A stretch of 26,137 nt of DNA from a virus. Location: IMG/VR virus record IMGVR_UViG_3300009593_000104, positions 1 through 26,137 of that record, one strand, 5' to 3'. A program made the translations under genes and the position numbers. The notes beneath the pieces are model-generated. The model was not told the DNA's origin, did no database searches, and saw only the letters and a list, made by a program, of their open reading frames with translations. Shown here one piece after another: positions 23,494 through 26,137 of this stretch (position 1 is its first letter; each line of letters opens with the position of its first letter).

Positions 23494-24053
23494 TAGTAAA
23501 CCCCTCTACGCCTATACCTCCGCACCCAACGAAGATCCTCGTCGGAAAAGCCCGAAGCCCCCGCATTAGCAAAAGTCATATCCACGCCTTCAGCCTTTAA
23601 CCGTTGCAAGCCTTGGGCATCAGCGAGAATTTGTGACATCTCTCGAGCCGTGACACGAAGCATTAACGCTTCCAGTTGTTGCTGTTCGGTGGTGGACATA
23701 CCTGCTGTATAGGTCACAAGAGCACTGGTGCCCTGTGTGGTAGCGAATATACCGTCGATCCCCCAAGTGTAAATATCGAAATCTGAAAGTGTTTGGACGA
23801 CCTCAGAACCGAGGTCCCCAATCTTTAATTCAGTGACAGAAATGACAGGGTACTCTTTTAAAAATATCTGTTTTTGATTTCTCTGTAAGATGTGGGCTTC
23901 AGCGGTTACTGACGTCCCAGTGAGGGATCTATTTAAAATACCTGAGAGTTCCCGCTCTAATGCGCCAATCATCGTATTGGCCGCCGACTGCTCACCCGTC
24001 GTGAACGTCTTGTTCATGTAGGTTGCAAGATCTTGATAAGTAATGATGGCCAT
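23493..24053 (-). CDS. Head-tail connector (adaptor) protein
   Basis: This 186-residue protein resembles adaptors of the gp6/gp15 type, which bind below the portal. A helical start ('TYQDLATYMNKTFTTGEQSA') is followed by 'AANTMIGALERELSGILNR', then a beta segment around 'KEYPVISVTELKIGDLG' and helices near 'QQQLEALMLRVTAREMSQIL'. The C-terminus is Arg-rich (WVRRYRRRGVY) and could meet DNA or the portal. It lies directly upstream of the stopper and downstream of WhiB. The capsid and portal genes should lie to the right of the window. Confidence 0.8.
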   Translation of the reverse strand: MAIITYQDLATYMNKTFTTGEQSAANTMIGALERELSGILNRSLTGTSVTAEAHILQRNQKQIFLKEYPVISVTELKIGDLGSEVVQTLSDFDIYTWGIDGIFATTQGTSALVTYTAGMSTTEQQQLEALMLRVTAREMSQILADAQGLQRLKAEGVDMTFANAGASGFSDEDLRWVRRYRRRGVY

Positions 24054-24088
24054 GTGCCTAGCCTACGCTCTCTTATGGTCTAGGTCGA

Positions 24089-24418
24089 TTAGGCTTCGCC
24101 TACCTCTAGCATTCTTTTTGCTCTCAGTATTAAAAGCCTTTCTCGGGTGCTTTTCCCTCCCCATATACCATAACGCTCATTGTTCCCTAACGCATATTCT
24201 AAACACTCTCTTACTACCGGACATCTAGAACAGAGTTCCTTGGCTGCTTTGAGGGATTCCGTATCTCCAGGTGAAGGGAAAAAGATTGATGGGTCCTCAA
24301 TGTTTTTACACAAAGCCCCTTCTTGATATTGGGGTCTCTCAACAGCCAATATCCGATCTGAGGTATCCCATCCCCCAGAGCCAGCCTGAGACGTTAAATA
24401 TGAATCATTCCAGGCCAT
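24089..24418 (-). CDS. WhiB-family [4Fe-4S] transcription factor
   Basis: This 109-residue protein has the WhiB signature: Cys37, then C63-x-x-C66 and Cys72 ('ELCSRCPVVRECLEYAL'), followed by the 'GIWGG' turn at 84-88 and a basic helix 'KSTRERLLILRAKRMLE' that usually contacts DNA. The four cysteines hold an iron-sulfur cluster. WhiB proteins bind the primary sigma factor in actinobacteria and tune promoter choice; phage copies such as the TM4 one are known to interfere with host WhiB genes. The 36-residue N-terminal extension is longer than the core. It sits in the neck operon, so it is probably expressed late. The ribosome binding site is weak, which could point to a start close to the 5' end. 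Confidence 0.92.
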   Translation of the reverse strand: MAWNDSYLTSQAGSGGWDTSDRILAVERPQYQEGALCKNIEDPSIFFPSPGDTESLKAAKELCSRCPVVRECLEYALGNNERYGIWGGKSTRERLLILRAKRMLEVGEA

Positions 24419-24482
24419 ACCTATATTTTGGCACGTTACATTTGTGTATCAGTCCCTTTAGGGGCGCGTAAGTTAGTACATT

Positions 24483-25391
24483 TTAGCGCAGGTGCCCCCA
24501 ACACGCTTTACTTGGATTCCAATGATGCCTACCCGAGTTATAAAAAAGATGGCTGGCTACGCCAACCTGGGCTTTTAAGTCGTAAATATCCCACCCCTCG
24601 AAATCGGCGGCGGCGGACCTAACTTTCCAATAGCGTGCTAAATGCTGGAAGGCCCCAACGGCGAGCGCAGAACTCACCGCCTCATTGTGAGTGTGATGGG
24701 GCAAAGCACTACTCTCACAAAAGGCGATACGAAGGGCGAGAGCCCTGTCGTTTGGCAAAAAGTATTGGTCTACAAGTTCTTGGAGTGTTGGCCTATCTTC
24801 CCAATAATTACCCAAATACTCATCAGCAGGTTCTTCCTCATTTGCCTCTAAATACCAATCAGCCCTCCCATTGAAATGTTCAAGCGCTTCTGTCGTGGAG
24901 CCGAACCAAAGCATATGGGCTTTCCTGGTATTGGGCCCATAGATGCCATCTACTTGGCTCACCCCTAACATTTTTTGTAATTCAACTATGTGTGAACCAC
25001 GCTCATAATAACGATACATCTGGTCAATCAAATAAGGAATTTCAGGTTCAGCGTCCCCCACTTCAAACTCAATTAAATCATCATGGGTGTAAGACACCAC
25101 AATTGATTCAGGCTCAAATTCTTCTTTTACTACCTCATCAACTTTAAAATAAGTATGGGGCACTTCTTCCCGTATTGGGAAAATAGGTTCCGTGGTGGTA
25201 GTGGTTTGATAATAATTAGGCGGGAAACCCCTCCCAAACGAAGCGCTGACACTTCTTGTTTCTTCACTTACATCTGCACTTGCATCGCCTCGCCATGCCG
25301 GGTTAACCGTTTCGGCCACCCACGCCATAACCATCAATACAGTTATTACAACAACCAGATGCGTCGAAAATCCTCTAGATATTTCTTTCAT
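24483..25391 (-). CDS. Membrane-anchored lytic transglycosylase-like protein with a peptidoglycan-binding domain
   Basis: This 302-residue protein starts with a signal-anchor (hydrophobic residues about 11-27) and a Thr/Pro/Glu-rich linker up to about residue 115. Residues about 130-165 resemble a peptidoglycan-binding domain type 1 ('GSHIVELQKMLGVSQVDGIY' then 'GPNTRKA'). Residues about 215-300 have a lysozyme/SLT-like fold: 'ALALRIAFCESSALP' contains the likely catalytic Glu226, followed by 'AVGAFQHL' and 'GVASHLFYNSGRHHWNPSKACW'. It should cut the glycan chain of peptidoglycan. Its ATGA overlap with the HNH gene and place in the head-neck operon suggest either a lysin or a virion-associated wall enzyme. 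Which role applies cannot be told from sequence. Confidence 0.8.
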   Translation of the reverse strand: MKEISRGFSTHLVVVITVLMVMAWVAETVNPAWRGDASADVSEETRSVSASFGRGFPPNYYQTTTTTEPIFPIREEVPHTYFKVDEVVKEEFEPESIVVSYTHDDLIEFEVGDAEPEIPYLIDQMYRYYERGSHIVELQKMLGVSQVDGIYGPNTRKAHMLWFGSTTEALEHFNGRADWYLEANEEEPADEYLGNYWEDRPTLQELVDQYFLPNDRALALRIAFCESSALPHHTHNEAVSSALAVGAFQHLARYWKVRSAAADFEGWDIYDLKAQVGVASHLFYNSGRHHWNPSKACWGHLR

Positions 25392-25747
25392 GGATCGAAT
25401 GTTCCCCTCTTAGGTTTAAGTCTTGCTGTAAGGCCGAGGCTTGTCGCATCAGCCGGATTCAAATGTTTCCAATCGTGATGGGCCCTGCATAAAACCTGAC
25501 AATTGTCAGGATCTAACCAATCCCCGCCGCGACCCCTCCCGATGATTTCATCTACATCTAGAGGACCCCAACACTCTACCTCGGTAACTAGATGTTTAGC
25601 AACACATTTGTACGCATCCCGCTCAAGAACTTCTTCCCTCACGTTCTTGCGTGCTGATAACTCAGCCTTGCGTCTTGCGCTGGCCCAGTTAAGTGGTTTT
25701 TTCCTCTTCAACGGAGTGTTACGCCGTAGAGGTCCCCCTCTTTTCAA
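25388..25747 (-). CDS. HNH endonuclease (TTG start)
   Basis: This 119-residue protein has the HNH fold. The first position reads D66-E67-I ('VDEIIGRGRGG') in place of the more usual His pair; N82 and the H90/H91-H95 end ('DNCQVLCRAHHDWKH') are present. Cys48, Cys59 and Cys87 could hold a zinc ion. The N-terminal 45 residues are very basic, suiting DNA binding. Small HNH proteins of this kind help terminase cleavage in many phages, but this one may differ since the first His of the motif is replaced. The start is TTG with AGGA 8 nt upstream; the frame is closed by stops before any ATG. The end overlaps the lysin start by 4 bp. Confidence 0.8.
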   Translation of the reverse strand: MKRGGPLRRNTPLKRKKPLNWASARRKAELSARKNVREEVLERDAYKCVAKHLVTEVECWGPLDVDEIIGRGRGGDWLDPDNCQVLCRAHHDWKHLNPADATSLGLTARLKPKRGTFDP

Positions 25748-25750
25748 AGA

Positions 25751-25756
25751 TATAAT
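25751..25756 (+). promoter_or_regulatory. Consensus -10 box directly before a plus-strand ATG
   Basis: TATAAT lies 6 nt before the ATG at 25763, so transcription should begin at or one or two bases from the A of that ATG and give a leaderless mRNA. No good -35 box was found at 17-18 nt. On the other strand the same bases overlap the ribosome binding site of the HNH gene (AGGA at 25759-25756). Confidence 0.5.
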
Positions 25757-25762
25757 CCTGTG

Positions 25763-25930
25763 ATGGGCATTATTATCTTCCTCTCTGTCGTAATCGCTGC
25801 GTTTTCGCTATATCTATTAGCCATAATCCACGCTGTCCGATTCAACTATAGGATAAGTCAAGCGGCAAAAGCCGCATCAGAAAAAAGCCTTACACAAAAA
25901 GAAGACTTTTTAGAAGAGCCTCTTATGTGA
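25763..25930 (+). CDS. Small single-pass membrane protein on the opposite strand
   Basis: The frame encodes 55 residues: MGIIIFLSVVIAAFSLYLLA, then a short loop and a Lys/Glu-rich tail ('ASEKSLTQKEDFLEEPLM'). Residues 2-24 form one hydrophobic segment, with Arg26 and Arg30 following, so the C-terminus is probably cytoplasmic. It fills the 162-nt gap between two minus-strand genes and its end overlaps the next one by 21 bp in a tail-to-tail arrangement. A perfect -10 box lies just before the ATG. Lysis, regulation or membrane stress are possible roles; a holin is one guess, given the neighbouring wall enzyme. No family was recognised. Confidence 0.52.
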   Translation: MGIIIFLSVVIAAFSLYLLAIIHAVRFNYRISQAAKAASEKSLTQKEDFLEEPLM

Positions 25931-26137
25931 GGATGCGCTTATTCGCTGATTACTGTCGGGTCGTACAACCTTTGCCTCTAATGCAGGCATACCTGCTGAT
26001 TCAATAGGGAGAACCCCGTGTTTGCGTGCGACCTCAGGGGTCACTCTTTCACCTTTACGTGCCAACAGAGTCCTAACTCCGTCTTTCTCTTCAAAGAGAT
26101 CACGGTCAAGGACAACAGTTAGTTTTGTTTCTGGTGC
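25910..26137 (-). CDS. Unrecognised gene, C-terminal part only
   Basis: The frame is open for 75 codons from the right edge to TAA at 25910-25912; the start lies outside the window. The visible part reads 'KLTVVLDRDLFEEKDGVRTL' then 'LARKGERVTPEVARKHGVLP', followed by a polar end ('RPDSNQRISASSHKRLF'). The 'ARKGERVTPEVARKHG' stretch looks like a small conserved phage head-region protein, but it was not matched to a family. It lies in the minus-strand run upstream of the HNH gene, where capsid-associated genes are expected. Confidence 0.6.
   Translation of the reverse strand, partial: APETKLTVVLDRDLFEEKDGVRTLLARKGERVTPEVARKHGVLPIESAGMPALEAKVVRPDSNQRISASSHKRLF

Noticed and set aside
24419-24482. 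CCCTTTAGGG palindrome and AT-rich bases as a WhiB promoter or terminator
   Set aside because: The stem is three to four base pairs and no convincing -35/-10 pair is present.
1-26137. tRNA genes, insertion sequences, integrase or attachment sites
   Set aside because: No cloverleaf, transposase or integrase motif was seen by eye; a tRNA scan was not possible.

Overview
The window is the late structural region of a tailed phage genome or prophage with long-tailed siphovirus architecture. The best clue to the host is a WhiB-family [4Fe-4S] protein at 24089-24418, a family confined to Actinobacteria and their phages. A perfect TATAAT box lying 6 nt before an ATG at 25763 also fits, because leaderless mRNAs are common in actinobacteria. 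The fibre modules and the set of 2-oxoglutarate oxygenases and DUF6065 resemble genes of marine and freshwater phages, so an aquatic actinobacterial phage is the best guess. This is inference; no database was searched.

Most genes lie on the minus strand and read from right to left. From 26137 down to about 22200 come the 3' end of an unrecognised gene, an HNH endonuclease, a membrane-anchored lytic transglycosylase-like protein, WhiB, and four neck genes (connector, stopper, HK97-gp10-like protein, tail terminator). From 22198 to 16356 come four fibre or appendage proteins, then a PASTA-like protein ending in a (Phe-Pro-Pro-x)n tail encoded by thirteen 12-nt repeats. From 16329 to 11515 lies a tightly packed block: two prolyl-hydroxylase-like 2OG-Fe(II) oxygenases, a DUF6065 protein, a TauD-like oxygenase, a 30-codon mini-ORF, a TauD-like paralogue that has lost its iron-binding histidines, and a third prolyl-hydroxylase-like oxygenase.

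A five-gene plus-strand island (9324-11537) ending in a degenerate methyltransferase-like protein interrupts this order. It meets the oxygenase block tail to tail. It diverges from the major tail protein gene across a 175-bp promoter-bearing gap. The minus strand then continues with the major tail protein, a tail assembly chaperone with a probable -1 frameshift extension, a 1458-residue tape measure, a distal tail protein, and the first 842 codons of a tail-tip/FN3 protein that runs off the left edge.

The neck, tube, tape measure and tip genes build the tail, and the fibre genes bind the host. The most unusual part is the proline-rich repeat protein encoded directly upstream of a run of oxygenase-fold proteins. 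One reading is that the phage makes a proline-rich appendage and modifies it, for example by hydroxylation. This is a hypothesis from gene order and active-site motifs only.
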